Origin: Salinibacterium sp. G-O1
GTDB taxonomy: Bacteria > Actinomycetota > Actinomycetes > Actinomycetales > Microbacteriaceae
Direction: 5' to 3'
DNA: 64,000 nt
Assembly (NCBI RefSeq): GCF_030063305.1
Contig: NZ_JASISV010000001.1
Span: 434,001-498,000, forward strand
How positions within the stretch are numbered: the stretch's first letter is position 1; the number at the start of each line of letters is the position of its first letter. The notes below the pieces were generated by a model. That model was not told the origin of the DNA, did no database searches, and worked only from the letters and a program-made list of their open reading frames with translations. This document shows positions 9,363 through 17,867 of the stretch, piece after piece. The translations under genes were made by a program, and so were the position numbers.

Positions 9363-9674
9363 TCACGGCTGGTCCGAAGCAAGTCCGGCTCCACGTTGTC
9401 GTTCGACGGTCAGGCCGTCCCGCACCCACGTGACACAGGTGCGGGTGTTGGGCACTCCATCGATCGTCATCACGCAGTCGAAGCAAATTCCCATACCGCA
9501 GAAATAACCTCGTGGCTCGCCTGATTCGTCTTCGCGAAGGTCATTTTGGCCGCACGCCATGATCGCGGCGGCGACGCTCTCGCCCTCGAACGCATCCTGC
9601 GTTACGCCATCGACGACGATGCGCACGCGAGCTCCACGTTCCATGCCGTGACCAGTAGTGCGGCCCGAACTCAC
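9363..9674 (-). CDS. Small (2Fe-2S)-binding protein (HcnA/LhpE-like gamma subunit)
   Basis: This 103-residue ferredoxin-like protein has a C-x4-C-x2-C-x(n)-C cluster site (YFCGMGICFDC ... TCVTW), as in the gamma subunit of hydrogen cyanide synthase and D-hydroxyproline dehydrogenase. It starts at a GTG that overlaps the stop of the DHDPS-family gene (GTGA). The FAD/DAO fusion two genes upstream lacks an N-terminal ferredoxin, so this protein probably completes that enzyme. A later start at the internal ATG before ERGARVRI would also leave the whole domain intact. Confidence 0.85.
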   Translation of the reverse strand: MSSGRTTGHGMERGARVRIVVDGVTQDAFEGESVAAAIMACGQNDLREDESGEPRGYFCGMGICFDCVMTIDGVPNTRTCVTWVRDGLTVERQRGAGLASDQP

Positions 9675-10615
9675 GATTGACCCGCAGTGGGGGCGAGCAA
9701 GCCTTCGTCAACGAGAACGGCCCGCATAGCCGAAAGAGCCTCCGGGTCATTCACCGGCAGCCGGGGACGGCGAACGTGTCCGGCAGGCTGGTCCAGCATG
9801 TGCATCAACGCTTTCAGCTGTGACTGGTAGCCACCGTAGATTCCGGCCCAGCCGCCCGGAAGCCACAGCTTCGGGAAGAGACGATCCTGGATCGCCGCAT
9901 ACCGCTCCATGGATTCAAAGTCGCCTGCCCAGTAGCTCTCCCAGAACGCCGGGTCCGGAGCCCCGAAGAGGGAGCCCCCACCTACGGTGCCGTCGCCACC
10001 CTCTGTGCGAAGCACCTCCACACCACGAGCGGACATATACGGGCCGAAGACGCGCACGCGGTCACGCACGCGACGCGACGTCTCGAAGAACTGGTCGGCG
10101 TTCGGCGTGCTGTCCTTGATCGCGACGATCGAGTCGATGTCTGCCAGGCGGTCTGCGAGGTCAGAGTCGATATCGATGCCGGTGCCGTGCGGCCAGTTGT
10201 AGACGACTGTGGGCCCCTTGACTGCGGCACTGACCTCTTCGTACCAGGTCACCACTTCGTTGGGGAACAGTTTGATGTAGGGCGGCGGGGACACGAGCAC
10301 ACCGTCGGCGCCGGCGTCGAGAGCGTGACGTGCCAGCACCTGCACGTTCTCTACGGTGTTCGAGGTGCAGCCCACGAGCACCCGCATTCTTCCATTCGCT
10401 GCACCGACGGCCGTTTCGGCGACAGTTTTTCGTTCGTCGACACTTTGCGAGAACCACTCGCCGCACGTGCCATTGACTACGGCACCGTGCATCCCGCGTT
10501 CTACGTACTGTTCGATCAGTGCGTGCATCGTTTCGGTGTCGAGCGCGCCGGACTCAGTGAACGGGGTCACTACCGCGGGCAGGTACCCAGCCCAATCGAT
10601 GTCATCACGATTCAT
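9671..10615 (-). CDS. Dihydrodipicolinate synthase/N-acetylneuraminate lyase family protein
   Basis: This 314-residue class I aldolase-fold lyase has the Schiff-base lysine in IVAIKDST and the family tyrosine in VVYNWPHG. An early VTPFTESGALD segment and GTCGEWFSQS match the pyruvate-binding GTTGE region, with C in place of the second T. GGAGCTGAGAA precedes the ATG. In hydroxyproline degradation a member of this family deaminates pyrroline-4-hydroxy-2-carboxylate to 2-oxoglutarate semialdehyde. Its position between the flavoprotein dehydrogenase and its ferredoxin makes an analogous deaminase or lyase step likely. True lysine-biosynthetic DapA is unlikely in this context. Confidence 0.85.
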   Translation of the reverse strand: MNRDDIDWAGYLPAVVTPFTESGALDTETMHALIEQYVERGMHGAVVNGTCGEWFSQSVDERKTVAETAVGAANGRMRVLVGCTSNTVENVQVLARHALDAGADGVLVSPPPYIKLFPNEVVTWYEEVSAAVKGPTVVYNWPHGTGIDIDSDLADRLADIDSIVAIKDSTPNADQFFETSRRVRDRVRVFGPYMSARGVEVLRTEGGDGTVGGGSLFGAPDPAFWESYWAGDFESMERYAAIQDRLFPKLWLPGGWAGIYGGYQSQLKALMHMLDQPAGHVRRPRLPVNDPEALSAMRAVLVDEGLLAPTAGQS

Positions 10616-10672
10616 TTCTCAGCTCCTATTATCTGGTTTTGCATAGCTTTGGTGGATTCTGTGGCGAACGTC

Positions 10673-13342
10673 TTACGACATCCGGTCAAGGGAGAAACGC
10701 TCGTGGAAGGGTGACGATCCCGTGTGCTGATTCAGGATCTGTTCAGACACCTGGTACGCGAAGATGGGGGAAAACGTGAACCCCGTAGTCGCAACGCAGG
10801 CGAAGTAACCAGGCACTTTCGCGGACTCGCCGACAATGGGTGACTTGTCTTCAGTAAAAGCGATCACCCCAGACCACGTGCGGATTACTCTGACATCGTC
10901 GAGAGCGGGAATGATCTCTCGGGCGACGTTGAGATTTCCGGAAGCGCTCTGCCACGTGGTGGGGTACCGGGTCGGGTAGGCGGACTCGCCCGTCGGCCAA
11001 CCTCCACCCACAATGAACCCGCCGTGGGAGGTCTGCTTCAGTGTGAGCCGGCGGCCGATGTGCTGCACCATGGAGGGGAGCAAGTGCGGTCGGGCTTCGG
11101 TCACATTGACGTGCAGGCCTTCGCGCCTGATCGGGAAGTTGAGTCCCACCATTTCGGCGAGTTCGCCGGCCCAGGCCGCGGCACAATTGACGACACGGCG
11201 GGCGTAGAAGGTGCCCTGCGAGGTGTGCACAGTGAAACGTCGAGATGGGGATGCGTCGTTGACTTCGATGCCCAGCACCTCAGTGTGAGTCCTAATGGTG
11301 GCACCAGCCTCCGCAGCGCGCTGCGCGTAGAGCGGCGCGGTGGTGAGTGGATTGGCGTGCCCTTCCAGGCCACAGTACGTTGCCCCCAGGACCCTGTCCG
11401 AAAAGTACGGAGCCCGATCGCGGAGTTCCGCGCCCGTGAGCACTTCGGTTTCTATTCCGGCTTCGGCTTCGAGAAGGTGTTTTTCGTGCAGGATCTGCAG
11501 CTGTTCCGCAGTCTCGGCGACCATCCAGCCGCCGGTCTGGTGAAGACCAACGTCGGCTCCAAGTTCCTTGCTGAGGCCCTTCCACAGCTCATAGGCTCGG
11601 ACGCTGTCACGGGCATCGCCGAGCAGGCGGTCCCTGTCTGCCGTGGTTCCTGCGCCCGAGAGCTGGTGGATGGCAAGTTGAAAGTGAAAGCTTCCGGCAT
11701 TGGTGCCCGAGGCTTCCCGATTCAGCTCCCCTCGTTCGAGGAGCGTCACCTCCACGCCCTCTTTCGCGAGGTAATAGGTGACAGCCGCGCCGGCGATCCC
11801 ACCGCCGATGACCAGGACGTCGACCTCTTCAGCGTTCTCCGGGGCCTCAGAGAACAGCCGCTCAGCGCGCACAGGTTTGGTCGAGTCGGCCTTGGTGTCG
11901 AAAAGGCCGGGGTCTGAAACGTTCGCGTTTGCGATCGCGCTGATCGGTGTTGGTCGCACAGGCATTCGGGGAGTCGTCGGCGCAACTTCGGAGATCGACA
12001 CTCCTCGGTTCTCGGCAATCATCGATGCAATATGGCGGCCGCACATCCGCCCCTGGCACGGGCCCATTCCTGCGCGAGTCAGCCCCTTCACCGCACTCAC
12101 GTCGGGAGCCTGATCGATCGCCTCCGCGATCGCGGAGAGCTTTATGCCCTCGCAGCGACAGACCGTGGTGTCGTGCGTGGCGAGCTCGAAGATGCCATCG
12201 CCGACGTGGTACATGCGTTCAGCGGCCGCGGTGAGGGCCCGGCGGCGCTTGAGCGCTGAGAGAAGCCGAGATGCGCGAGCCGCGGCTTCCTCGTCGGTGA
12301 GCGCGTCGGCGTCGGTGGCCACAGCCAACGCCGCCAACCGTCCTTCGTCTGCAGCGACCGCGGAGCCTTCGACTCCGGTTCCGTCGCCAGCCGCGTAGAT
12401 ACCGGCAACGCCGGTGCGACACCACTCGTCTCGGCGGACAACGGGTCCGCCGAGATCCTCGTTGTCGTCGAATTCGCAGCCGACCAGCCGGAGGAGTTCG
12501 GTGGCGGGGGAGAATCCGTAGCCGACGCAGAGCACGTCGGCGTCGATGATCTCTTCTGTGCCCGGCAGCACCCGCCAATGCTCATCTACCGCCGCGTGAA
12601 CGACGCGTTCGACGTGCCCCTCGCCTTCTGCGCGCACGACAATGCGACCGTACCTCAGGGGAATCCTGTGCTTAAGAAGGGAAGCTCGATACTTCGCCGC
12701 GTCACGGAGAAGCCCGACGTTGCCGGGCGCGGCCAGGGCAACCCGTGCGAGATCTGTGATGCAGGGAGCGGGGCCCGACTCGAGAGCTGTCACGATATTT
12801 GCCCCATAGCCGGCGAGCTGGGCGGGGAATGCGAGAGCTACGGGGCCGGACCCGGCGAAGACGATGCGGTCGCCGGGAATTACAGCCTGTGTCTTTGCCA
12901 ATGTTTGGAGGCCGCCAGCGGTGATAACCCCGGGAAGCGTCCAACCCGGAAACACCACGGGCCGGTCGTTGGCGCCCGCGGCGATAACGACCCGGGCAGC
13001 CGACATCCGCTCGACGGTCTGACCCTCTCGCTGCACCATCGCGGTCCAACCGTGCGGGGAGGGTTCGACGCTGACCACACTCGCCCGCAGGACGATCTCG
13101 GCGCCGCTCCGCGCCGCCTCGTCGATGAGGCGGCGGCCAGCGCGGTACTGCGCACCCATTGCTCGAGGGTCTGTAACCCGCATCCCGGGGCCAGGTTGTT
13201 TGTATACCTGGCCCCCGAGAGTTGGGCGTTCATCGATGAGCGCTGTCTTCAGGCCTGCGGCCGCTGCCGTGGAGGCAGCAGCCATTCCGGCGGGACCGCC
13301 CCCCACCACGAGGACATCGAAAACACGCTCATCTTCTTGCAT
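10673..13342 (-). CDS. Fused FAD/NAD oxidoreductase-BFD-DAO amino acid dehydrogenase
   Basis: This 889-residue protein fuses two subunits that are usually separate. Residues about 8-350 form a two-dinucleotide-binding flavoprotein (VLVVGGGPAGMAAAS). Residues about 390-440 hold a BFD-like [2Fe-2S] site with C395, C397, C429 and C434. From about residue 507 a DAO domain begins (VLVIGGGIAGAAVTYYL) and runs to the end. The order matches LhpF-LhpB or HcnB-HcnC type dehydrogenases, with the ferredoxin gamma subunit encoded two genes downstream. The enzyme should oxidise an imino or D-amino acid and pass electrons through two FADs and the clusters. It starts 3 bp after the solute-binding protein stop, so uptake and oxidation are co-expressed. 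The substrate is inferred, not shown. Confidence 0.88.
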   Translation of the reverse strand: MQEDERVFDVLVVGGGPAGMAAASTAAAAGLKTALIDERPTLGGQVYKQPGPGMRVTDPRAMGAQYRAGRRLIDEAARSGAEIVLRASVVSVEPSPHGWTAMVQREGQTVERMSAARVVIAAGANDRPVVFPGWTLPGVITAGGLQTLAKTQAVIPGDRIVFAGSGPVALAFPAQLAGYGANIVTALESGPAPCITDLARVALAAPGNVGLLRDAAKYRASLLKHRIPLRYGRIVVRAEGEGHVERVVHAAVDEHWRVLPGTEEIIDADVLCVGYGFSPATELLRLVGCEFDDNEDLGGPVVRRDEWCRTGVAGIYAAGDGTGVEGSAVAADEGRLAALAVATDADALTDEEAAARASRLLSALKRRRALTAAAERMYHVGDGIFELATHDTTVCRCEGIKLSAIAEAIDQAPDVSAVKGLTRAGMGPCQGRMCGRHIASMIAENRGVSISEVAPTTPRMPVRPTPISAIANANVSDPGLFDTKADSTKPVRAERLFSEAPENAEEVDVLVIGGGIAGAAVTYYLAKEGVEVTLLERGELNREASGTNAGSFHFQLAIHQLSGAGTTADRDRLLGDARDSVRAYELWKGLSKELGADVGLHQTGGWMVAETAEQLQILHEKHLLEAEAGIETEVLTGAELRDRAPYFSDRVLGATYCGLEGHANPLTTAPLYAQRAAEAGATIRTHTEVLGIEVNDASPSRRFTVHTSQGTFYARRVVNCAAAWAGELAEMVGLNFPIRREGLHVNVTEARPHLLPSMVQHIGRRLTLKQTSHGGFIVGGGWPTGESAYPTRYPTTWQSASGNLNVAREIIPALDDVRVIRTWSGVIAFTEDKSPIVGESAKVPGYFACVATTGFTFSPIFAYQVSEQILNQHTGSSPFHERFSLDRMS

Positions 13343-13345
13343 TGG

Positions 13346-14203
13346 TTAGCAGCCACCCGGCATGTCGGGCATTTCGGGTGCCATGATCGAGCGGTACAGG
13401 TCGGCGAGTGTGCCGTCGTTCTGCACCTTGCAGAGGAACGCGTCAAGCTTTGACACCAGGGCGCTGTTGTCCTTCTGAACTCCCCACGAGCCGTAGTAGA
13501 GGCTCAACGGACCATCCACCTTGGCCTGTGCCAGCTGGTTGGGGTTGGCAATGCTGAACTGGGCGAGAATATAGTCCTCGACGACGACCGCAGCCGCACG
13601 ACCGGTGGCAACCTCAAGAAGCGCTGCATTCTGGTCGGGGAATCCGCTGACGGTGGCGTTGGGGAAGTTGTCGCGGATCAGCTGTTCGTTGCTCGAACCC
13701 TGAAGGGCCGTGATGATCACACCCTCCTTATTGAGCTCATCGATCGTCAAGCTCGTGCTGTCCCCTTCGGGCACAGCGAGAATGCTGCTGTAGGGAATGT
13801 AGCCGCGGGAGAAGTCGATAACTTTCTTCCGCTCATCGGTGGCACTAAGGCCGACGGAGACCATGTCGAACTGCTTGGCCTGCAGCCCTGGAATCAGGCC
13901 AGCAAAGTCCAGGTTCTTGATCTCGAGTTCAACTCCCATCTCTTCGGCGAGTGCGTTGAGAAGCTCGACGTCGTAGCCAGTGGGCTTGTCGCCCTCGAGG
14001 TACATCTGCGGCTTGTACTGAAGGTTCATTCCGACGACGAGAACTCCTGGCGTCATCAGTCCGTCGTTCTCCGGGGCGGCGGATTCTTCAGTGGCGCCTC
14101 CGCTGGCGCCCCCGCTGGCGCACGCTGAAAGCACTAACGCTGCAGCTGCCATTGTCGCAACGAGCGGCAACTTCAGGGCCTTCCTGACGGATCGTGTCTT
14201 CAT
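13346..14203 (-). CDS. Amino-acid ABC transporter substrate-binding lipoprotein
   Basis: This 285-residue family 3 (PAAT) binding protein has a lipoprotein signal peptide with lipobox LSAC (C28), so it should be anchored outside the membrane. GYDVELLNALAEEMGVELEI and FDMVSVGLSATDERKKVIDFS are typical of HisJ/GlnH-like proteins. Nothing in the sequence fixes the ligand. It lies 58 bp after its permease and 3 bp before the fused dehydrogenase, so the ligand is probably that enzyme's substrate or a precursor. The protein ends in a cysteine; C257 in FLCKVQ could pair with it. Confidence 0.92.
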   Translation of the reverse strand: MKTRSVRKALKLPLVATMAAAALVLSACASGGASGGATEESAAPENDGLMTPGVLVVGMNLQYKPQMYLEGDKPTGYDVELLNALAEEMGVELEIKNLDFAGLIPGLQAKQFDMVSVGLSATDERKKVIDFSRGYIPYSSILAVPEGDSTSLTIDELNKEGVIITALQGSSNEQLIRDNFPNATVSGFPDQNAALLEVATGRAAAVVVEDYILAQFSIANPNQLAQAKVDGPLSLYYGSWGVQKDNSALVSKLDAFLCKVQNDGTLADLYRSIMAPEMPDMPGGC

Positions 14204-14261
14204 GCTGTTCTCCTTCTGGTTGTTTGTTGAGGTGTGATTGGGCGACGGGTTGAGGTCTGCG

Positions 14262-15038
14262 CTACTTCACAAAGAGCTGCGCGGTGGCAAGGGAGCTGGC
14301 CCTGGTTTTGGCAACGATCTTGTCGATGTTGCGACGTTGACGGGCCCTGATCGCGCGCCCGAGAAGGGCCTTGGGTGGGCGAACGTAGACGCCCTCGACG
14401 AGCCTGAAGACCAGGTCGATCGCGAATGCGGCGATCACGTAGATGATCGCCGCTGCCGTGTACAGCACGAAGGGCTGGAATGTCGTCGCAACCAGGTTCT
14501 GTGTGACGCGGACGACCTCGAGCAGGCCGATCACCGTGAACGTGGAGGTGTCTTTGACCATCCCGATGTACATGCTGCCGATGTTTGGCAGTGCAATCTT
14601 GATCGCCTGAGGAAGGGAAACCGAGAAGAAGATCTGGCTCGTACGCATCCCCAACGCCCAGCCGGCTTCCGTATGTCCGTGCGGGACAGCGGTGAGTGCA
14701 GAGCGGAAGATCTCCGCAAGGAAGGCGCTGTAAAGCATCGACAGCGCGATCACGCCTGCCTGGAACACGCTGAAGCTGATACCGAGTACCAACGAGAGGC
14801 CAAAGTAGACCCAGATGACACTCACGAGGGCTGGAACGCCACGGAACACGTTGATGTAACCGACGGCAATCCAGCTAACGGACCTGGGGCCGTTTCGCAG
14901 GACCGCCAGCAGCAGCCCAACCACTGTCGAGATCAGGAGGGCGACTGTGGACACCGACAACGCCGTCCACATTCCGTTGATCAGGGCCCCGCGGTTGTCC
15001 CAGATGAGTCCCCAGTCAAAGTCGAACAGGCTCATCAC
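14262..15038 (-). CDS. Amino-acid ABC transporter permease (HisM/GlnP family)
   Basis: This 258-residue membrane protein has about five hydrophobic segments and the EAA-type loop (EAGWALGMRTSQIFFSVSLPQAIKIALP) that docks on the ATPase. Start codons GTG (15038) and ATG (15035) are adjacent and overlap the ATPase stop, so translation is coupled. There is a single permease, so a homodimer is expected. The C-terminus is unusually long and basic (RAIRARQRRNIDKIVAKTRA). Confidence 0.92.
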   Translation of the reverse strand: MMSLFDFDWGLIWDNRGALINGMWTALSVSTVALLISTVVGLLLAVLRNGPRSVSWIAVGYINVFRGVPALVSVIWVYFGLSLVLGISFSVFQAGVIALSMLYSAFLAEIFRSALTAVPHGHTEAGWALGMRTSQIFFSVSLPQAIKIALPNIGSMYIGMVKDTSTFTVIGLLEVVRVTQNLVATTFQPFVLYTAAAIIYVIAAFAIDLVFRLVEGVYVRPPKALLGRAIRARQRRNIDKIVAKTRASSLATAQLFVK

Positions 15039-15832
15039 TTCACCGCTTTCAGGAATTCTTTGGCTCGTTCGGTTGTGCAGTTGTCGTAGAAGCCGCGCGG
15101 CCCCGATTCAACGATTCGTCCGTTTTCCATGAACACGTTGAGATCGCCAATTTCCCGAGCGAAACCAAACTCGTGAGTGACGACCACAATGGTCATCCCC
15201 GTCTCCGCAACCTCGCGCATGCTCTTCAGCACCTCGCCAACGAGCTCAGGGTCAAGCGCGGAGGTCGGTTCATCGAAAAGGATCACATCCGGATCCAGCG
15301 CCAGGGCTCGCGCGATGGCAACGCGCTGCTGTTGACCACCAGATAGCTCAGATGGGTAGTGCCCGGCTCGCTCAAGGAGGCCCACCTTTCGCAAGGCTTC
15401 CGCTGCATGTTCGCGCGCGTCGCTCATGCTCTTTCCCTGCGCTTTGCGCTGTGGCAGCGCGACATTATCAAGAGCGCACAGGTGGGGGAATAGGTTGAAT
15501 TGCTGGAAGACCATTCCCACTTTGCGCCGCAACTGCAGCTTTGTTCCGCGCTTCAGGTTCTCATCGGCAAACCCGGGGCCGTACTCGACTCCATCAACCT
15601 TCAGCGAGCCCTTGGTGGGTTCTTCGAGAAGGTTGATGCTGCGCAGCACGGTGGACTTTCCCGAGCCCGAGGGGCCGAAAAGCACGACGTGCTCGCCCTG
15701 ATGAATATCGAGGTTGATTCCGTGCAGAACTTCCGTCTGCCCGAAGGATTTGTGGAGTCCCCGAATCTGAACGATGGGGGTTTTGACAGCGTTGCCGCCG
15801 GCGGGTCGCATTTCGTCGACACGGGTACTCAT
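15035..15832 (-). CDS. Amino-acid ABC transporter ATP-binding protein
   Basis: This 265-residue ATPase has Walker A (GPSGSGKST), the LSGGQQQR signature, Walker B with D-loop (VILFDEPTSALDPE) and the H-loop histidine (VVVTHEFG). It belongs to the polar amino acid uptake family (GlnQ/HisP). I chose the ATG at 15832, which overlaps the VOC gene stop (ATGA); the longer frame upstream is the VOC gene's shadow. With the permease and binding protein this makes a complete importer. Confidence 0.94.
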   Translation of the reverse strand: MSTRVDEMRPAGGNAVKTPIVQIRGLHKSFGQTEVLHGINLDIHQGEHVVLFGPSGSGKSTVLRSINLLEEPTKGSLKVDGVEYGPGFADENLKRGTKLQLRRKVGMVFQQFNLFPHLCALDNVALPQRKAQGKSMSDAREHAAEALRKVGLLERAGHYPSELSGGQQQRVAIARALALDPDVILFDEPTSALDPELVGEVLKSMREVAETGMTIVVVTHEFGFAREIGDLNVFMENGRIVESGPRGFYDNCTTERAKEFLKAVK

Positions 15833-16794
15833 GCGCGGACCTCCGTAATAGAGACATAAAGGCCGGCTGGATCCTGGAAGTACGCGTAGCGCCACACCTG
15901 GCCGTCCGTCATCGTGATCTCGACGGGCTCGCCAACGAGGGGGATGTCCATGGCCTTCAAATAGGCGAGTGCAAGGTCGAGGTTCCGGGCGCCGATGGCG
16001 AATTCGAAGGTGCCGAGGTGGCCCCATTCACCGCGCATGTCTGCGCCAGGTGGGTCCTGTTCGACGGGTTCAAGTGCCCCACCGTGCGGGCTCGTCAGCA
16101 GCATCATCCGCTGGACTGGTGGTACCCGGCCAACTGATTCGAACCATGGGTTCATCGGCGTGTTCACCCCGCTGGCATCGAATAGTTTGCCGGTGAAACC
16201 CAGTTTTCGGTAGAAAGCCTCGGTTTGCTCGATATCGGTGACCCCGAAAGCGACGTGATTTACCCCTTGAGGGCCGCTCGGATGCGGCCACCCTGATTCG
16301 AGCGTTGACCATTCGATGAGCTCGATCTTTGCGCCATCGGGATCTTCGACATACGAGAGCCCGCAATGCGTCTGGTACGGATCGAGAACCTGCTCGTCGG
16401 GCTCCATCAGGCTTGTATGGCCCGATGCGACTAGTGATTGGTAGAACTCGGCCTGGCCCTTGACGTGCAGGCACACCTCGCAGATGCCCGGCTCGCCATA
16501 GGCGAATCCCTCCGGGAGTGGCCCCTGCTCGCGGCTCGTGATCTGAACCAGCTTCACACCGGATCGGCCTAAGACGGTGGGGTTGATGCTGCGCAAGTAA
16601 ACGACGCGGGCTTCCGTTGAATCGTGTCCTGTTGCCTCCTGAAGGCCGCCCAGGGGTCCGGCGTAGTCGAACACGACGTCCGAGAAGCCCAGTTGCGCAT
16701 AGAACTCGAGCGATGAATCCATGTCGGAGACGCCCACGCCGATGTGATCAAGGCCTATCAACGAACCAAAACCATGGGTGGCCTGACTGGTCAT
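15829..16794 (-). CDS. Two-domain VOC (glyoxalase/dioxygenase fold) protein
   Basis: This 321-residue protein has two vicinal-oxygen-chelate domains, at about residues 13-160 (LIGLDHIGVGVSDMDSSLEFY) and 180-320 (GVNHVAFGVTDIEQTEAFYRKLGF). Both carry HIxxxVxD/HVxxxVxD starts, and the metal-ligand histidines appear to be kept. VOC proteins include glyoxalases, epimerases, extradiol dioxygenases and resistance proteins; I cannot pick one. It is the first gene of the importer/dehydrogenase operon and lies next to the palindromic operator, so it probably works early in this pathway, for example as an epimerase. Confidence 0.82.
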   Translation of the reverse strand: MTSQATHGFGSLIGLDHIGVGVSDMDSSLEFYAQLGFSDVVFDYAGPLGGLQEATGHDSTEARVVYLRSINPTVLGRSGVKLVQITSREQGPLPEGFAYGEPGICEVCLHVKGQAEFYQSLVASGHTSLMEPDEQVLDPYQTHCGLSYVEDPDGAKIELIEWSTLESGWPHPSGPQGVNHVAFGVTDIEQTEAFYRKLGFTGKLFDASGVNTPMNPWFESVGRVPPVQRMMLLTSPHGGALEPVEQDPPGADMRGEWGHLGTFEFAIGARNLDLALAYLKAMDIPLVGEPVEITMTDGQVWRYAYFQDPAGLYVSITEVRA

Positions 16795-16910
16795 CCGAAT
16801 CCTCCGGTGCTCATGTGACGGCTACCCGGCGCCGGCACCAACTCGGGGTTAGGTGCCTGATCCAGGATGACGGCGTGGTCGCCTAGGGGAAAAGGTTTGC
16901 ACACCGAACG

Positions 16911-16952
16911 TTTGAACGCAAGGCGAACATAAAAGTTCGCCTTGCGTTCAAA
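16911..16952. promoter_or_regulatory. Perfect 18-bp inverted repeat operator between divergent operons
   Basis: The arm TTTGAACGCAAGGCGAAC (16911-16928) is repeated exactly inverted at 16935-16952 around the spacer ATAAAA. Further GAAC-type half-sites flank it outside (CGAACG at about 16906, GGTTCGC at about 16953), extending the symmetry with mismatches. Each arm contains TTGCGT reading outward, usable as a -35. On the plus side TACAGT follows after 18 bases. The site sits between the VOC operon and the SDR operon, so one dimeric or tetrameric repressor/activator could control both. There is no T-run, so it is not a terminator. Confidence 0.8.
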
Positions 16953-17084
16953 GGTTCGCATATCGTACAGTTTTGGGATGCGGCCCCCGTATTTCCCACG
17001 GGTGCATCGTCAGTGTCATATGGCGAGGTTTGCCCCGCGGAACGCAGAACCGCACTTGCCCGCCGACGAAGCGTTGTAGGAGAA

Positions 17085-17867
17085 ATGGACGAATCAGCAG
17101 ATGCACGCGGATCGACCGACTCACCAACGGAATTTGTGTCGCGCCGTTTTCTCGTGACCGGCGGAGCCCGGGGTATCGGGGCCGCGGTCGTCCGGCGTCT
17201 GTCGAGTGCGGGCGCCTCCGGACTCATCGTTGATCAGACGGTGGATCCTGCGGCACCCACCGCATGGCCGGCAGTAGCGGTAGATGTCACAGATGAAGCC
17301 GCCGTGCGCGATGCCATCCAGGCAGACGTTGAAGAAAATGGCCCATTTGATGGGCTTGTCGCGGCGGCGGGAGTTGTGCCCAGTTGGCATAGCCCAACCG
17401 ACGTTGACCTCGAGATGTTGAATCGAACCCTCGCTGTAAACGTCACCGGGTTCGTCGCAGCCATGAAGTACGCTGCACGCGACATGCCTCGGGGGTCAAC
17501 CATCGTCGCTATCGGGTCGCTCAATTCATGGCGTGGAGACCCGAACCTGCTCGCATACGCGGCAAGCAAACATGCAGTCCTAGGAGTCGTCCGTTCGGCT
17601 GCGCAGTCGCTCGGTCCCCGGGGCATCCGAGTGAATGCCGTCGCCCCCGGACCTGTCGCGACCGACGCACTGCTGGAGCGAATGGAATCCAGAAGCGCGA
17701 TCACGGGAATGACCCAGACCGAGGCGCTGATGGCCGCTGAACGACTTACCGCATTGGGGTCACTCGCGACGCCTGACGACATCGCTGACGCGGTGATGTT
17801 CCTGTCCGGCCGCAGTTCCGCCGCGATTACTGGGCAGATTGTCGCTGTCGACGGAGGGCTGCTCTAG
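17085..17867 (+). CDS. Short-chain dehydrogenase/reductase (SDR) A
   Basis: This 260-residue classical SDR has VTGGARGIG for NAD(P) binding, the catalytic serine region IGSLNSW, and YAASK with the Tyr-Lys pair. The start is ATG 17085 after TAGGAG; the frame extends upstream but without a good ribosome site. The ending AVDGGLL is typical of 3-oxoacyl-ACP reductase-like SDRs. It is the first gene downstream of the inverted-repeat operator. The next SDR begins at the base after its stop codon, so they are co-translated. Confidence 0.85.
   Translation: MDESADARGSTDSPTEFVSRRFLVTGGARGIGAAVVRRLSSAGASGLIVDQTVDPAAPTAWPAVAVDVTDEAAVRDAIQADVEENGPFDGLVAAAGVVPSWHSPTDVDLEMLNRTLAVNVTGFVAAMKYAARDMPRGSTIVAIGSLNSWRGDPNLLAYAASKHAVLGVVRSAAQSLGPRGIRVNAVAPGPVATDALLERMESRSAITGMTQTEALMAAERLTALGSLATPDDIADAVMFLSGRSSAAITGQIVAVDGGLL

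Noticed and set aside
9671-10615. DapA of lysine biosynthesis
   Set aside because: The catalytic lysine fits the superfamily, but the GTCGEW variant and the catabolic operon argue for a lyase or deaminase instead.
12578-13453. Plus-strand frame opposite the fused dehydrogenase
   Set aside because: It overlaps two well-supported genes entirely and its product has no recognisable motif.
14238-15089. Plus-strand frame opposite the amino-acid permease
   Set aside because: Its product is rich in Arg, Asp and His with no hydrophobic core or motif; the permease on the other strand is certain.
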